64,000 bases of DNA from positions 1,550,001 through 1,614,000 of the forward strand of contig WAID01000002.1 in NCBI GenBank assembly GCA_016584495.1. The letters run 5' to 3'. The translations under genes and the position numbers were made by a program. The notes under the pieces are model-generated. The model was not told the DNA's origin, did no database searches, and saw only the letters and a program-made list of their open reading frames with translations. Of this stretch, positions 46,215 through 59,012 are shown in pieces. Every line of letters begins with the position of its first letter. Within the stretch, counting starts at the first letter, position 1. The DNA is from Celoporthe dispersa (lineage: Eukaryota > Ascomycota > Sordariomycetes > Diaporthales > Cryphonectriaceae).

Positions 46215-47607
46215 TCTACTCGGGACCCTTGACCGATCTTCCCATATTACCTCCCGAGACAGATGATGATAGCAAAAAACTCCCAACCAAACAACAAAAA
46301 TAAAACGAAATTGATGTAATACTACTGTACCTATAATGCTTCAGACCTCGATGAAGCCCCGTACCGACTGTTACATATACTTGACTGAGCATGACCGACT
46401 GCTTCACGATATTGCGTTTACATCTTTTTTGGCGACGTCTTGGGAAACAACATATATACCCCCCACCGCCCTCAAGAGACAATGGCAACTGCCAATACAA
46501 CATACAATGGAACCGGCCGGGTTGATGTGTCTGCCCAGCTGCATACGTTCATACCAGGCCTGGTACATCTCTCGACAAAGTTCTCCAGGATTCGGGATCT
46601 TCTGACTGGAGCTGGGCGTTGATTTACGACATTTTGCGGCTCTTCATTCTCTTCTGGCGTGCGCCGCGCGCCTTTTTCTTTTTCTTTTAAGTGTCCTGTA
46701 GCAAACACTAAATCTTTTTCTTGTCCTTGCTTTTTCTTTTTTAATCACCAGCCAGACCACTCCTGCGGAAGTACTTTTTTTCTTCTTTCTCTTTTCCCCC
46801 TCAACGACATGGTCTCTTTGCTATGAAAGGAAGGCGAGACGAGCTCTCGAGCTGGTGAAGGGGACCAAGTTCTAACTTGGGGGCGGAGGGAGGAACCAGG
46901 TGGAACATGCCGAAGAAGGGCCTGGGCCGGGCGGCGGCGAACACACTGTGGTGCGAACCGAGTGCTGCAGTGGTACTGAGCCTCGATATGAGCGTGGGAC
47001 GAAGAGGTAGTGGTGGCGTGTAAGGAGGGAAAAGGGAATGGTTCACTTGAGAAGATGCCTCGGCGGATATACGGAGGGGTTGCTGAAGAGAGAGAACGTG
47101 TACGTGCTGGCTAGACAGGAGTAACATAGAAGAAACGAATTTTTTATAATGACTTCAACCAATATATGCTCCTCTATCCTTGATTGTTAATATGCATGAT
47201 CAGTAATGGCTTGGACGCACACAATGTTATGACGACACTCCATATATGTTCCTGTCACAACGTTGAACAACGATGGGTCTGAACGATGACGCTGTGCAGT
47301 GAAGTAAAGCGAGCCAGACAAAGCAAAGTCCTTTCCCCCCCCCCCCCCTCTCTTTTTTTCCTTCTTTTTTTTGGCGCAGGAAAGCAGAACAGACCTAGGG
47401 GACAAAATCCAATGCACCCATATCATTCCTAAAGAAGAAAGAAGAAAAAGAAAAAAAGCACAGCCTTGTCTACCTTGAGGAAGATCAGAAGCATAACAGA
47501 TATTGCGCCGGCTCCTCCTTATGTGCTGACTTATGCCGCCCTCTTTTTTTTTTTTTTTTCTAGTATGAGGGGGAGAAGAGGAAGAGGGGAGAGAAAAGAT
47601 GTCCCCG
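46215..47607. other. Intergenic, convergent 3' flanks of VCX1 and MATE genes
   Basis: 1.4 kb with T/C-rich tracts (for example C and T runs at 47333-47360) and no conserved ORF. Confidence 0.55.
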
Positions 47608-48959
47608 TCAAGCATTGGCGTTGCGGCGCTGGGCATCTCTGACGGATTTTTCCCAGTCTGAGCGGTAGAGGTAGAGGAACTCGACTGCGGATACACTTTT
47701 GCGTGTTCAAGAGGAGAGTCAGCGCGGCCGTCCGCTTCTCTCCACAGGTGCGACAAAGGAGCGACAGAGAAAGGGAGGAGGGGGAAAAGAAGGGAAAGGG
47801 ATACTCACAGCGTCAGCCCGACACTAACCCCGAACCACAGCCCGTAGAGCTTCCACCCCAGCCCGAAGGCGGTCCCAAACGCCAGAGGCAAGGCGACGAC
47901 ATAGTAACACACCAGGTTCGCGTACCCGCCAAACTCCTGTTTGCCGGTGCCCCTGAGCAGGCCGTGGCTGATGGCGGCCAGGCAGTCGACGAACTGCATG
48001 ACGGCGCAGACGGGCATGACGCTCGCGACGAGGTCGATGACGTCCGGGTCGGAGGTGAAGAGGAAGGCGAGCTGGTAGCGCAGGGTGGCGAGGATGGTGA
48101 CGTTGAGGATGCCGACGCCGACGCCGGCCCAGAAGGCCACGCGGGCGCAGGTGCGGGCGGCGTCGACAAGGCCCGCGCCGATGAGGTTGGCCACGCGGGT
48201 GGAGGAGGCGATGGCGATGGGGAAGGGGATCTGGAAGGTCGTCGAGGTGATGGTCATGAGGATGGACTGGGTGGCGAGGTAGGTGCTGCCGAGGCGGCCG
48301 GTGGCCAGGGTGAGGATCTCGAAGGCGAACCACTCGGCCTCGACCATGATCATGCCCGGGATGCTGAGGCGGATCATGGGCCCCCAGTTGTGGAGGGCGC
48401 GGCGGCTGAAGCCGCCCCAGCACTGGCGGCCGTCGACGAAGCGGATGTAGGCGGTGAGCAGGAGCGGGAGGAGGTTCTGGGTGATGACGACGGAGACGGG
48501 GGCGCCGACGAAGCCCCAGCCGAGGTGCCAGACGAAGAACCAGTTGAGGAAGACGTTGAGGGGCGCGGCGACGAGGAGGACGTAGGTGGTGGCCTGGAAG
48601 AGGCCCTGGGCCTGGACGAAGCGCTTGCCGCCCTCGAAGACGATGAAGGCGGGGACGCCGAGGAGGTAGATGCGGAGGTAGTCGCCCGCCAGCTCGGCGG
48701 TCCGGCGCTCGGGGATCATCATGGCGAGGATCTCGGTCGCGTTGAGCCAGAGCGCGACGAGCGGGATGAAGAGCAGGAGGAGGAAGTACACCATGCGCTG
48801 GATCTGCAGGCCCACGAGGTGCTTGTGGCCCGACCCGTAGGCCTGCGCGCAGAGGGTGTCGAGGGACGTGGCGAGGCCCTGGAAGGGTGCCGAGCAGGTG
48901 ATGTTGGCCGTCATGGTGGCCACTGGAAGTTGACCACGTCAGCTTCCCGTCTAAGAAAA

Positions 48960-48996
<37 letters not shown>

Positions 48997-49844
48997 CGTG
49001 TCTGTGTGAGGAGGATATTTGTCCTGGGGAGATGATCTGAGACTCACAGCTGATGGCGCCCAGCTCGATCTTGCCAATGTGGCCGACGGCAAAGGATGCT
49101 GGCCACGTTGATCGAGTACTGCAGCATAAAGGTGACAATGAGCGACCTCGAGTACACGGCGATGGTCTTGGCCTCGCGCTGCCACGTCGTCTTGATCTGG
49201 CCGGCCGACACCGCCGCCTCCCACTGCTCGTCCAGCTCCTCGGCCGCGAGCGGAGGTGCCTCGAGCCCGCCGCCGCCCCCGCCGTTCCCGAGCAGCAGGG
49301 GCGTCTGCTCGGAGGCCACACGCGACAGCGGCGCGTGGTGGTGGCCCTCGCTGTCGTCGTCGGACCCGAGGGGCACCTTGGTGGAGAAGAACCTCTTGTA
49401 GAGGCGCCTGGGGAGGGACTCGTGGTCCGGGACGGGGTGCTTGGGGGGCAGGATGTGGTTGTCCCGCAGGAGGCTCAGCTCCTCGTTGCGCGACTGCGCC
49501 CACTCACCGCGGGTGAGGACGGGGTCGTCAAAGGGGCGAGGCCCGACGACGGGCCGCGTAGTGCCGTATGCCACGCCGCTGGGCCGCCTGTACATGACGA
49601 CGGGCTCCTCGCCAGCCGCACCAGGGAAGAAGTCGATGTCCGAGGCATCGTCGTCAAGGGGTCTCGCCGCCGTCGCCTGCGTAGTCATCCTCCTCGGCGA
49701 GGTCACGAGCCAGGGCCTCTGGGCGATGGGGGAGCCAGGCTGGAACGAGGCGGCGAGAGAGGAGGCGAGCTGGTCGCGGGCCGAGAGGGCGGGCGAGTCT
49801 GCCCTCCTGCGGGCGGAGATGGACCTGGGCCTGGTCCCAGACAT
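47608..49844 (-). CDS. MATE family multidrug/toxin extrusion transporter
   Basis: H+- or Na+-coupled exporter of the yeast ERC1/YDR338C branch. The model is complement(47608..47695, 47809..48922, 49048..49844), 665 aa. Exon 1 encodes a long polar N-terminus with GNGGGGGGLE and then TM1. It joins exon 2 as ELGAIS-LATMTANITCSAPFQGLATSLDTLCAQAYGS, the typical MATE signature. Exon 3 supplies VSAVEFLYLYRSDWEKSV, standard for fungal members. One extra base at about 49091-49095 breaks exon 1; without it FAVGHIGKIELGAIS follows TM1, and all phases fit. Intron 1 (48923-49047) contains a CT microsatellite on the coding strand. Substrate unknown. Confidence 0.92.
48965..48994. repeat. (GA)15 inside MATE intron 1
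   Basis: Reads as (CT)15 on the coding strand, about 40 nt before the 3' splice site, where a polypyrimidine tract would act. Confidence 0.93.
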
Positions 49845-50851
49845 GGTTGTTGCTGGTGTTGGTGGTGGCGGCGGTAGGTTGGTGGTGGGGGATCTGACGA
49901 CGACGACGATGATAATGGTGAGAATGAAGATGCCACTGCTGCTCTGTTCCTCGAGAGAAGGCGATAGTGTCTCCTCTTCACGATACGATGCCGTCGTATC
50001 TCTAGCCAGCCACTCTGCCCATCACCTCTCCCAATCTCTCTTCCTCGCTCTTCTTCTTCTTTTCTCTTGTTCCTTGATAACTCTCCTTCTTCTTTCCTAC
50101 TCGTTCCCTCCGGACTTGCCACCAAGGAATCGTGAATATATATCAATACAATATATATATCTTTATATATATATATATATATGATAATGTAGTCAGGATG
50201 TGTGCTCAAAACCAGCACACCTCCACCAGATACGGTGAGATTGACTCAGGCAGACGAGCAGTGACTGGCTGCCATGCATGCGCCAACGAAAATGATGAAA
50301 TAGGAGACGTGATGAAGGGCCAGTCACGATCACTGGCTCGATTTATATGTGTAAATAAATAGACCAAACGGTAGTGAAAAAAAGAATAAAAAATTGTAAG
50401 TCGTGAGACCAGACCACAAGGTCGTACGTACACACAAGAGGAAAATCAGCCGGAGTAGGGATCGTGGAGATAGATAGGCAAAAAGAAAATAAAAAATAAA
50501 ATAAAACGCTCTCCTAAGAGGAGAGACAGGCCTGGAACGGGCTGATGGATGACTCTTGCGTTGCCGTAAGAGTGTGGAGCCACAAGGGCAGCGGGAGGAC
50601 AAAAGATGATCTAACCAAGCCATGTCGGGTTCTAGCCCACGACCTGAACCGCGGAGGAGGGACCCTGAAGAGACGGGGAGAAAAAGAAGAGATAAAAATA
50701 AAATCCAACCAAGATACCACCAGCTAGCTCGTCACGCCGCCGACCTTTTTTTCGCCAGAGCATAACAATATGTCATCCAGAAGCCTCCATGGCAGACCAT
50801 CTTGATCTCGACAAGCATTATAGGAAGGAAGAAAAAAAAAGGGTGAAGCCG

Positions 50852-50895
<44 letters not shown>

Positions 50896-52451
50896 CTTCT
50901 CTGGATGCCCTGTGCCATGCCTGAACCACAATCCTCGTCCTCGGTGTGGCGGTAAGTACAACAGAGAGTCGACACCGTCTCTCTCCTCACCGTCCTAAGG
51001 GGGAGAGGGAGAACCTTGCCCACCTGGGCAGCGGCACAGCAGACTCGAGAGGGGAAGAGAGAAAGAGAGAGAGAGAGAGAAAGAGGGAAAGGAGAAAAAA
51101 AAAAACACGCGACGAGAGGGGTCAGCAGACGGTACATCCAGATCCAGATTTTATGCCAGAGGGCTGAGGTGAGCGGAGGTGGCCCGAGCATAGTTATGTC
51201 TGCATCTTGTGCTCGACCCATGCATGCATGCATTCATCGTGGAGGTCGTGACAAGTGCCTCTCAGCCTCAGAATCTAGGCAGGAACACGACCTGTATCAG
51301 GGAAGCAGTAAATGACATCCAGATAAAGGAAAGAGCGAGTGTGGGTGTGTTATGATCGAAGCGGGCCGTCGGGGAGGGAAGGCACGGCACAGCGCGGCAC
51401 CAGAATGGAAGGCAGGAATAAGGTCTGCAGGTAGTAACGATGCCGCGCCTCAGCCTGCCCTGCCCTGCCAGCAGCAGCCTCTGTCATAGTACATACATAC
51501 AACGCCCACCCCCACCCCCCGCAAACGAGCCCCCATTCCCACCACCCACCCACCCACCGCACCCAAATCGCCCACGGCACTCAAGCACGCCATCACCCTC
51601 ACACGCCCAATTGACCAACCAGGACGGCCCAGACCATGCCAGGCCGTTCCCAGACAGGCACAGTATAACAGTCGAAAGCCCCAGTGACATCACCCTCCCG
51701 GTTCAGCCTCGCGAGGACCTCCGTCCGTTGGAGCCCCTGCTCATCTTCTTATGTCGAAGAGAACGACAGGCCGTACTCGAGGCGCGGAGAACCACCGGGG
51801 GGAGGAGACGAGATCTAGATTCTGGCGGCCAATTGCCCCCCCCGGCTCTCCCCATAAATGCGTACCTCCTGATAGGCCAACCTTGGTTTCCCGGGGACAT
51901 GTGCGCCAGGGAAAATCGAGGCCGACCGAGACCCGGCCGAAGCCCGCCCCGGTGTCACCTTTTTCTTAATAGATTTGCCCCGGGCGGCTGCTGCCCTGCG
52001 AGCCAGCGCATCGGACAACTCTCGATGCATATAGAGGAACGTCACTCGTGATCTGTCTGGTGACCTCTCTCTCTCCCCTTCTCTCTCTCCTTCTTCTTCC
52101 TGTTCCTTTTTCCCTGCTCTTCCTGAGAGGGACGGGCTAGCAGGAGAGCAGCGGTTCTCTCTCATGTTATGCATACTTGAACCCTCTCCGAGCCGATCCC
52201 CTGCTCACCTCAGATATTTAATCTAAACAGAGCAGCAGACGGCTCCTCCTCCCTGTAGGATCCTCTTGAGGCTCTGGCGCGGCTATAGAGTCGTCCATCT
52301 TGTACCCAACTTGTCTTTTCTACCCCCTTGTCTCGCACATCCTCATCCTCATCCCGTCCTTAGAGTTAGAGTGGGCGGATATACTGTCCCGTGCCCTCTT
52401 CCTGCGGGAGAGAAAAAGATAGGAGACAGACAATTTGGTAAGACACAAGTA
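49845..52451. other. Divergent upstream region of MATE and DUF202 genes
   Basis: 2.6 kb with (TA)n near 50146-50181, (GT)n at 50854-50893, (GA)n near 51057-51080 and purine-rich stretches. No conserved ORF found. Confidence 0.55.
50854..50893. repeat. (GT)n microsatellite, about 20 units
   Basis: Longest perfect dinucleotide tract in the window. Confidence 0.95.
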
Positions 52452-53281
52452 ATGGCCGAGATCCGCGACGAGGAGGACGGCTCATTCCACGCCGTGAGCT
52501 GCTGCGCTCCCATCGCTGCCAGCCTGCGCCAGCCCGTCGAGGTGGACGACCTGTTCGAATCGGGATATTAGTACGTCCACGCCTCACCTCACCTCTCTCA
52601 CATCCCACCTCGTGCATTCATTCTCACCAACACCCTCCTCCCCCTCTTCAGCGATGACCTCCACGACGAGAACCCCCTCTGCGGCTCTGCAACCCCCTTC
52701 TTTCTCTGGCCCGCCCTCTTCGGCCCTCTCCTCTTCGAGAACCTGACCTCCGACGCCCGCGACCACTGTGCCAACGAGCGCACCTTCCTCTCCTACCTCC
52801 GCCTCAGCATCTACATGGCCATCGTCGCCGTCGCCATCGTCCTGTCCTTCCACCTCAAGAGCCAGCCCAGTGCTGCCGAGCTCGCCATGGCCCGGCCCCT
52901 GGGGATTGTGTTCTGGCTCCTGAGCGTTGCCTGTCTGCTGGTTGGGCTGGGGAACTATATCCGTGAGTCGTCGGCCCCCTTGCTTCGTCCTGTGCAGAGC
53001 TCCCTGTTGTCTCCGGGCTAACGTGGTGTTTTTTTCTATCTTTTTTCCTTGTGGGCAGAGACGGTGAACAAATACAGTCGGAAGATAGCCATCGTCCAGA
53101 CGGGCATCAAGACACAGCTCGTGAGTACACCCGTCGTCACTCATCTCTTCTTGATCTCTACACACACACACACAAGTGGGATTGACACCTTGTACAGATA
53201 ATGGGGGTCGTGTCAGTATGTATCTTCGCCACGTGTGTGGCCTTGCTCGTCATAAATAGGATAAGTGAGAACACCGGCTAG
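52452..53281 (+). CDS. DUF202 (YidH-like) small membrane protein
   Basis: Function unknown; DUF202 proteins are small, three-TM proteins also found in VTC4-related and bacterial YidH families. The four-exon model is join(52452..52570, 52652..52962, 53059..53120, 53198..53281), 191 aa, with consistent phases and GT..AG borders (donors GTACGT, GTGAGT, GTGAGT). The domain starts at NERTFLSYLRLSIYMAIVAVA, the usual DUF202 signature, followed by FWLLSVACLLVGLGNYI and IMGVVSVCIFATCVALLVIN. Cys-rich N-terminus (VSCCAP) precedes it. Exon 3 is only 62 nt. No frameshift. Confidence 0.88.
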
Positions 53282-53519
53282 CAGGAAAGCATCCGCCTGA
53301 GTAGCATAAGCAACTGTTTTTCTCTTTTTGTTTTTTTAAAAAAAAAAAGGCTACACCTGTGTGTCCTAGTCCACGTGCCCCCTATTCTTTTGTGCATACG
53401 AGGCATATGTCATATACAAGAAACCCGAGCCCGGACGACCAACGCTCCTGAGCGCCAAAAGTTTTACTGCCACCCGAACCCCCCCCCTCCCCCCCTCTTC
53501 GATGATGCGCTGTGCCTGG

Positions 53520-55599
53520 TCAGATTCCATCATCACGCGTGCAGAACAGAGACGTGGAAGATGCCAGGGCGGCATCCTCATCGCAGCCACCAACCGTCCG
53601 CCTGAACTGCACCGCGTAGAGTATCGAGGCCTCGTCGAACTCCCCGAGCCCGGCTCTCGAGCCGTCCCACGCGAGCAGCGGCATCTCCTGGAAGCCGGGG
53701 AGCAGCCCGCTGCTGGGGAGGCTGTCCACCAGCGTCGTGCGGTGGATCACCACCTCGTCCTCGTCCTCGTGCCTCAGGGCCGGCCCGTCGCTCTCGTATT
53801 CTTCCGGTAGGCGGTACAGCTCGCTGTGCACCGTCGCCAGGTTCGCCGCCAGCTCCGCGCTCGGGTACAGAGTCCAGTATCCCCGACCGCGACAGAGCCG
53901 CAGGGCGTGTTCCATCCATGCCGGATAGTCCCTGCTCACCACCTTCTCGGACAACAGCGCCGGCGGGGGCCGCGCTGCTGTGCTGCACCTCTAGGAGCTG
54001 GGACACGAAGCCGTGCAGCTCGACCCACTTTTCTCCCGTGAACAGCATGGCATTGCTGTTGGGTGCCTGCCAGAGGAAAGATGTCGGGCCCTCCGGCAGG
54101 CCGGGTACTTCTGCCCCCACAGGCGTGTTCAGTGGTGGGGCAAGGGGGTAGACCCGCTCAGATCTGTCGAGGGCAGGTCGAGGCTGATGCCGAAGAGCCT
54201 CTGGTCCCAGGCCCCACTGATGGCGTGCTTCGAGTAGCGGTACTCGAGGATGGCCATCTTGAGATAGTGGAAGAAGTTGGGCGACAGCTCGGCCTGCGGC
54301 GAGAGCACGAGCACGTGAGACAGCACCGGGTTCGCCGGCCAGAAGCCCTCGAGGAACCGCGCCGAGCTCTCCTCCTCGGTCATACCACGCCTTGAGACGC
54401 GGTGCCTCAGGGTCAGCTGGTTCGCCCTTGCTGGCTGACGAGGATCTCGGGGCGGCCACTGGAAGTTCTGCAGGAACTGGCTGGTAGGTGGGTCGACATG
54501 CTCGGGCAGCTCGATGGTGAGGTGAGGCATCGCGCTCCCGGTAAAGTCTGCAGCGCTCAGGGACTTGAGCAGCCTGATGAGGCTCCCAGACGCGTCTGTG
54601 TGGGCGTGGATCAGGATCTCCACGGTAAGCAGGTTCCACGGCAGCAGGGATGAGGCATCGAGCTTGGTGATCCAGCTCAGACGCTCCTCGGAATTCGCCG
54701 GCAGTTCGATGACGGCTGCCTGTAGCCCCATCTTCGACACTGATTGTCGCATCGACTTCAGGAACAGGGGCTCTTCTGCGTCTGACGAGTCCACAAGGAT
54801 TGCCTGTGGGTGCATATAGTTGTTTATATGGTATAACGCTCGGCCGACACACTTCTCGAACCTCTCATCCGTAGAGATGGCTGCAAACTCGGGGCGGGCA
54901 TCTGTATATATCGTTAGAGAACCAGGCCAACACAGGATCTGGTCGAGAGGCTTGGCGCTCAAGAGGGAGGGCTAGGATGGATTCATTACCATGGAAGATA
55001 ACGTGGCAGTCCTCGCCTATACCGTTGACATCCTTAAGTTGCTGCAGAGGTATCTCGTCCCGGGACATCAGCGCGAAATGCACGTAGGATCTCAGCTCCC
55101 GGCCCATCTGGCATGCGACGGGGAGTAGGATGTCCGCGCTCTTCAGGCTGGATGCCGTGAACAACACGTTGAGGTTTGATACAGAGTCGCCCTTTGTCGC
55201 GCTGATCGCATGCAGCGTCTCTGCCAGCTCCAAGAACCTGACGGCACCATTGTAGTCGCGAGGCGCCGGCGCGGCACCAGTGTCTATCTCGAGAACCTCG
55301 TCGCTGGACACCGGAGGTTTGGGCTGCTGGGGCACGCCACCGGGAGGCACAATGCCATTGGGATGGGTATAGACCGGGCGTCGCCTGTCCTGCGGTCCCA
55401 GGTCGGTGGGTATGTGGGCGATGAAGACGTAGGCCGCGACGGCGAGGAGGATCAGGAGGCCGAGGCGTCGGAAGGTCTTTCGAGGCGGTATCCGCGGGGG
55501 ATTCTTGGCCCTCCACCCGGTCGGCGTCTTGCCATCCCTGGCGAAGTGATCGTCGTCCTTCTTAGCGACGCCGAGCTCGGGATCAAGCCTGGGTCGCAT
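53520..55599 (-). CDS. Type II membrane glycosyltransferase-like protein (fungal 'glycosyltransferase 2')
   Basis: Probably a Golgi or ER lumenal enzyme; substrate unknown. ATG 55599 (MRPRLDPE) is followed by a basic stretch and one membrane anchor (LGLLILLAVAAYVFIAH, about residues 41-57). An 88-nt intron (54902-54989) joins CHVIFH to DARPEFAAISTD. The core has LLTVEILIHAHTDASGSL and HLTIELPEHVDPP, then VLSHVLVLSPQAELSPNF, the pattern of fungal proteins annotated as glycosyltransferase 2. The end (DYPAWMEHALRLCRGRGYW, VQFRRTVGGCD) also fits. Two breaks are seen: one G missing near 54153-54155 and one C extra at 53965-53969 (coding strand). They cancel, giving 663 aa. I cannot see a clear DxD catalytic motif. 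A neighbouring frame between the breaks is open for 424 codons and is a shadow. Confidence 0.7.
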
Positions 55600-56384
55600 C
55601 GTCCTCGGTGCGTCGGTGCGCGCCACGATGAGCCCAACACACCTGACGTTCTGGGCCCACGGCGTTCTGAAGGATCAGAGTGACCGTATGTCGAGTATCG
55701 TCGGGTGCATCTCGGGTGCAGAGGGTCTCGCAGCTCTTGACCTCGGGTACTGAGGCATCCGGGCTTGCGAACGGATCCGCTCTCTCGGTCTGGGGGAGGC
55801 TCTGAGGACGAAAAGGAGGGGTCAGTGGTGGGAAGTGTAATGCTTGGTCGAGGGCATCTCGAGCTCAAAGCTGTGGTTCATGTGGAGATGGGAGTTTCGC
55901 GACCATGTGTCTTCCCCAGGAGAGGGTTCGGAGGAGGGCTGTCAATGTAAAACTGTGTTGCCTTCCCATTGTAGGAACGTGACGATGGGATGAGATGGCA
56001 TCAGCTCCGTGTCCCCTGTAAAGATGTGCTATGGTGGGCATTAGCGGCAACTCCAGGGCCGGGGGTGCAAAAAGGGGGGGGGGGTTGCTGAGCAGCACCA
56101 GACTAGTAGGCATGCCAGGCTTGCACAGCGCTTACCCCACGATTTCAGGCCCTGGGCCCTTGCATGTGCAGTGGCGGGACCCGCAAAAAAGTTCTGATCA
56201 GGTATTATCAATATCCTATGTCAGTCATCCCATCAGGGCCTCGTTTTTAATATTCTGGCTAACATACACAAAGCTGCCGTCAACAGTTCACCACAGCTCC
56301 TTCTCCATGGATCTTTCCCCTCTTGCGGGCTACTACTAAGTTCTCTTGAAAGAAACCCGGAGCGGGAGCTCTCAGCCCACCAGG
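55600..56384. other. Divergent promoter between the glycosyltransferase-like gene and SYO1
   Basis: 785 bp, with a G run at 56076-56084. No coding or repeat signal. Confidence 0.5.
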
Positions 56385-58477
56385 ATGGGCAAGTCGCGAC
56401 GTAACAAGGCCAATGTTCATCGAGCCGACCCAATGGCCATCAAAGCTGTCAAGCCACCTGCAGACCCTGAACTTGCCGCCCTGAGGGAGAAGCAGATCTT
56501 GCCTGTCATCAAGGACCTGCGGAGCTCTGATCCCAAGGCTCGAGGCTCAGCTGCCTCAGCTGTTGCAAATATCGTCCAGGATGAGAAGTGTCGAAAGTTG
56601 CTTCTCAGGGAACAGATTGTCCACATTATCCTCACAGAGACCTTGACAGATGCAAGCCTGGACAGCCGTGCTGCTGGCTGGGAGATCCTGAGGGTTATTG
56701 CCTCGGAGGAAGAGGGTGATTTCTGTGTTCATCTGTTCAGGCTCGACGTGCTCACTGCCCTAGAGCATGCCATCAAGAGTGTATGTATCCAGCTAGTTCA
56801 TCCTGCTGCTCAACAGCGCCACTGTGGCTGATCATCCCAGGTGGTCCAAACAATCTCGGACCAGGCCTTCCCAAAGGCAGCCAAGGCCCAGCAACAGGCG
56901 ACATGGAACATCACCACGGCATTGCTATCTCTCGTGGGAGCCCTGGCCACGGCCCGGGATGAGATTGCAGAGGCTATCGTGTCTAGCTCCCAGATCATCC
57001 CTTTCCTCTGCTTCGTTGTCAACCAGAGCCTCACTCCGCCCGAGACCCTCAACGAGACGATGGGCTGCCTCATGACCCTTTCCGAGGACAACCTGAAAGC
57101 ATCACAGGCCATACTTGCGGACCAGTCCAACTGCTTCCGGACCCTGACCAAGTACAAGGAGCTAGGGGACTCCAAGGCTGTGTATGCCTCGGGCGTGCTC
57201 CACAATATCTACTCTGCCCTCGAGTGGCATGACGGCAGCCCCGGCCAGGATGGTGCTACTGATGCCAAGGTCATCCCAAGCCTGTGCCGAGTGCTGGAGA
57301 AGACCAAGCAAGATCCCAAGACGTACCAGGTCGGGGGTGTCGAAATCGAGGCCGTGACCCAGGCATTGGAGATCCTAGCTTCGATAGCCACAGACCTGCA
57401 AGGCTCCATAATGAAGGGTAACAAGACAACGAAAGAGTGGAACGGATTCGAAGACGACACGGCGATGGCAGGGGCCGACGGCGAAGATGAAGACATGAAG
57501 CATGGAAGTGACGAGGACGACGAAGTTGGGAACGGTGCGGAGGAAGATGGTGCTGATGAGGATGACGTCTCGATGGACGAAGACGAGATACTTGCCGACA
57601 TGGATCTCGTCACCGGGCCAGATTCCGACGCCGAGGACGACGCGGGTATCGAAGATCTACCGACCCTCCGAGAGTTCATGCAGAAAGCGACGCCACAGCT
57701 CATCCGCCTGGCGAACCTTGCCCCAGCATCCGATGAAGCAGTCGCAATCCAGTCGGAAGCCCTCTCTGCCCTCAACAATATTGCCTGGACCATGTCCTGC
57801 TTCGACTACTCGGAGCCTGGCAACGCAGGGATCCTCAGGGCCTGGTCTCCAGTTGCCAAGCGCCTGTGGACCAAGGTCGTCGCACCTGTTCTTGCCACAG
57901 ACACCGCCGATGTGTCTCTGGCCTCGCTCGTCACGAGTGTTGCATGGGCGGTGTCCCGGGCCCTACAGGGTTCCACACCACTTGTAGGCAGCGAGCAGCA
58001 AAAATTCATCTCTCTCTACAAAGCATCCAAGGGCCTGGCAGCTAAGCCGGGCGAGCAGGAGAGGCCGCAAGAACAAGAAGCAGAGGACCCATTCCAGGCA
58101 CTCGGCGTCAAGTGCATCGGTGTGCTGGGCCAGCTCGCCCAGGACCCGGCCCCCGTCGACCTCAACCGCGAGGTCGGCATCTTCCTCCCTCACCGTCCTC
58201 GATGCGCTGCCCGAGACGTCTCCGGCGGACACAGTCGAGGCCCTGAACCAGCTGATGGACATCTACGGCGACGAGAGCCTCCCCCTGCGACAAGGCTGTG
58301 TTCTGGAAGGACGGGTTCGTGCAGCATCTCGAGAAGATCGTCCCGAAAGTCAAGGCCATGGTGAAGTCCATCGACAAGCGTGGTGTGACCAGTGAGCTGA
58401 GGGCTCGCGCGGACGAGGCCGTCTTGAACCTGACTCGGTTCATCGCCTACAAGAAGAAGCACCCGCCTCGGCCTTGA
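56385..58477 (+). CDS. SYO1: SYO1 (symportin-1), ribosomal protein import chaperone
   Basis: SYO1 binds Rpl5 and Rpl11 and brings them to the nucleus with Kap104 for 5S RNP assembly. It is an ARM/HEAT repeat protein. The start MGKSRRNKANVHR is the basic N-terminus of the family. A 60-nt intron (56781-56840) joins HAIKS to VVQTISDQAFPKAAKAQQQA. Helical repeats are followed by a long acidic loop (about residues 335-400, DEDEILADMDLV) that in the known Syo1 structure is an acidic insert involved in cargo binding. Two extra C bases (58187-58189 and 58281-58285) break the last exon; removing both gives EVGIFLLTVLDALPETSP and DKAVFWKDGF and a 676-aa product ending at 58477. Confidence 0.9.
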
Positions 58478-59012
58478 GCTGGAAGGGCGCAGGCGCGATC
58501 GGGATAGCAGGTGCAGCTACGGAGGACTGTGGCAAGCAGTGGGACGTGCTGCGATAATGACGCTGGGTGGATCGTCTCGTATTCGTGAACGGGCATTTTC
58601 AGCCAGCAAAAGAATAAACGTTGGGTACAGACAGGAGATCAGACAGGAGATCATTTCTTGTCGCATGTGGAAACGGCGAGATGGTCTGCGCATATGGTCA
58701 AATGGTCGAAAGCTGTGCCATATCGGCACGAGCCAGCGCACCGCGCAGATCTCTTCAATAGAATCGGGAATATAATTTGCCCTCGAATGCTGCGAAAGCC
58801 TAGCAGGTAGGAGAGCTCATGGTATCTATCGTATGCTGTGTCCGCAGTGCAACACCCAAAAATGACAGAAATCCGCCCCCACGTTCGGCCTGCGTTGCTC
58901 GCACCGCCGCATATGCTCCGTAAACCACGCCTTTAAGAGTAGTACGCCCTGTATGTGAAAGCAAATTACCCAGCCAGCCAAGGCTCGCCCACCCTGGCGG
59001 GGTCTGTCTCTT
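58478..59012. other. Convergent 3' flanks of SYO1 and the J-protein gene
   Basis: 535 bp. Nothing recognisable. Confidence 0.5.

Noticed and set aside
53578..54852. 424-codon ORF overlapping the glycosyltransferase-like gene
   Set aside because: It is mostly a shadow frame; only the part between the two frame breaks (about 54150-53970) is real coding.
54902..54989. In-frame ATG (MSAKPLDQ) as start of a separate gene
   Set aside because: This lies in the intron: splicing at CATG|GTAATG and TACAG|AT gives CHVIFHDARPEF as in relatives.
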